Shown piece after piece: positions 12,437-13,168 of a stretch of 13,168 bases of DNA. A model generated the notes under the pieces. The model was not told the origin of the DNA. It saw only the letters and a program-made list of their open reading frames with translations, and did no database searches. The DNA is from Candidatus Margulisiibacteriota bacterium (GTDB lineage Bacteria > Margulisbacteria > Termititenacia > Termititenacales > Termititenacaceae), in contig JAITIE010000131.1 of assembly GCA_031279615.1 (NCBI GenBank), positions 1 to 13,168 of the forward strand, given 5' to 3'. The number at the start of each line of letters is the position of its first letter. Position 1 is the first letter of the stretch. Made by a program: the position numbers and the translations under genes.

Positions 12437-12877
12437 ATGCAGGTTTCATATAAATGCGATTACGCTTTAAAGGTTTTGCTGGAGCTGGCTTTGCGCCGGA
12501 CTAGCGGCGTTATTTCCTCGCAGGAATTATCCAAAAAACTGGACATACCGCTGAAATTTCTAGAGCAGGTGCTCGCGGATTTGCGCAAGGGCGGTTTTAT
12601 CGAGAGCCGCCGCGGCAATATGGGCGGTTACACGCTGGTGGGCGCGCCGGAAAAAATCACACTGGGCGCGGTCGTGCGGCACATAGACGGACCCGTGGAG
12701 CCGATCGACTGCTTGAACAGCGGCTACAAAAATTGCCGTGATTTGGCGACCTGCGCTTTCAAGCCGGTCTGGTCTAGAGTGAACAAAGCGATCACGGATA
12801 TTATCGACAAAGTTTCGCTGGAGGACATGACCCGCGACGTCCTCAACGCCAGCGAGGCGTTGAATTATTCGATTTGA
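12437..12877 (+). CDS. Rrf2-family transcriptional regulator with three cysteines
   Basis: The 146-residue protein starts with the Rrf2 winged-helix sequence SYKCDYALKVLLELALR, has the recognition-helix region ELSKKLDIPLKFLEQVLADLRKGGFIESRRG (30-60) and the wing GGYTL. C92, C100 and C106 sit where IscR carries its [2Fe-2S] ligands (C92, C98, C104), so a cluster or redox switch is possible, although the first gap is two residues wider. An extra cysteine, C7, lies in helix 1. IscR senses Fe-S status; CymR, without these cysteines, senses cysteine via CysK. The divergent metY-cysK operon and shared operator-like sites point to control of sulfur assimilation, perhaps linked to Fe-S or redox state. 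The ATG lies 6 nt after a TATAAT, indicating a leaderless mRNA. No clear terminator follows. Confidence 0.88.
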   Translation: MQVSYKCDYALKVLLELALRRTSGVISSQELSKKLDIPLKFLEQVLADLRKGGFIESRRGNMGGYTLVGAPEKITLGAVVRHIDGPVEPIDCLNSGYKNCRDLATCAFKPVWSRVNKAITDIIDKVSLEDMTRDVLNASEALNYSI

Positions 12878-13032
12878 TTTTTGAAACTGTTTTACACGCT
12901 TGGCGCTGACTAGGGCGGGTTTCTATATTATTATTCCAACGAGAAAACATGTTTACAACTGGTGTTAGTAAAAAACAGGTGTGTCTCTGAAAATCCACAG
13001 CCAGCGGCAGGTATATTTTCTCAATTTCTGGG

Positions 13033-13044
13033 TATTATTTTCCC
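13033..13044 (+). promoter_or_regulatory. Candidate -10 for a leaderless mRNA of the last gene
   Basis: TATTAT (13033-13038) lies 6 nt before ATG 13045, with no Shine-Dalgarno sequence. The -35 position at 17 nt reads GGTATA and is poor, so this call rests on the repeated spacing seen at other genes here. Confidence 0.35.
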
Positions 13045-13168
13045 ATGAGAAAATTCTACCTTGTTTTGAATGTCTTTTTATTGCTGGCCAATTTTGGTTT
13101 GGCTTTCGGCAACAAGTCCGTAAAACAGCCGGAAGTTGGCGGCGGTATTGCCACACCCTATGCCGCTC
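13045..13168 (+). CDS. Secreted protein of unknown function, 3' end missing
   Basis: Only 41 codons are in the window. The product begins MRKFYLVLNVFLLLANFGLA, a clear signal peptide with a basic start, a hydrophobic core and a likely cleavage near FGLAFG, then NKSVKQPEVGGGIATPYAA. No lipobox cysteine is seen. Too little is present to name a family. The 167 bases between the Rrf2 stop and this ATG hold no other convincing gene; a minus-strand ORF there is judged a shadow. Confidence 0.6.
   Translation, partial: MRKFYLVLNVFLLLANFGLAFGNKSVKQPEVGGGIATPYAA

Noticed and set aside
12965-13156. Minus-strand 63-residue ORF near the right edge
   Set aside because: It overlaps a credible signal-peptide gene on the plus strand and its Cys/Arg/Trp-rich composition is typical of a shadow frame.

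Overview
The window reads as accessory and metabolic DNA from a diderm (Gram-negative-type) bacterium of moderate GC. The diderm call rests on a secreted beta-barrel-like protein ending in Phe and a lipobox protein, both encoded beside a MacB/FtsX-type ABC transporter. Nothing fixes the phylum. It is probably a poorly sampled lineage, because several proteins match families only by motif. No rRNA, tRNA, CRISPR array or insertion sequence was seen.

Layout, left to right: (1) the 3' part of a polysaccharide deacetylase gene; (2) an A+T-rich PIN-domain toxin with a 50-residue partner gene; (3) a sulfur-relay operon of a DsrE-like protein, a TusA-like protein and a 703-residue class V PLP enzyme; (4) on the minus strand, reading from 8084 down to 4142, a five-gene operon for a FixH/YtkA-like secreted protein, an outer-membrane barrel, an FMN-binding-like lipoprotein, an FtsX-type permease and its ATPase; (5) the divergent csoR copper-repressor gene, with CsoR-type operators between it and region 4, then a YgjP-like metallopeptidase; (6) a BrnT-BrnA toxin-antitoxin module; (7) on the minus strand, metY-cysK, which make homocysteine/cysteine from O-acetylated precursors, with a long leader carrying a 27-codon small ORF; (8) a divergent three-cysteine Rrf2 regulator; (9) the start of an unidentified secreted protein.

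Two themes tie the window together. One is sulfur. The Rrf2 gene sits next to metY-cysK, and a shared 9-mer plus flanking similarity lies at the metY-cysK promoter, at the distant DsrE-TusA-class V promoter, and more weakly at the Rrf2 gene's own promoter. This suggests a small CymR-like regulon. The other is copper. CsoR operators overlap both divergent promoters of csoR and the five-gene envelope operon, which looks like a copper-responsive trans-envelope ABC system of uncertain function.

A third pattern is about gene expression. Five genes have a -10-like hexamer exactly 6 nt before the ATG and a sixth has one 7 nt before it, with no Shine-Dalgarno sequence, which suggests leaderless mRNAs. 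The operon genes, in contrast, mostly have clear Shine-Dalgarno sequences.
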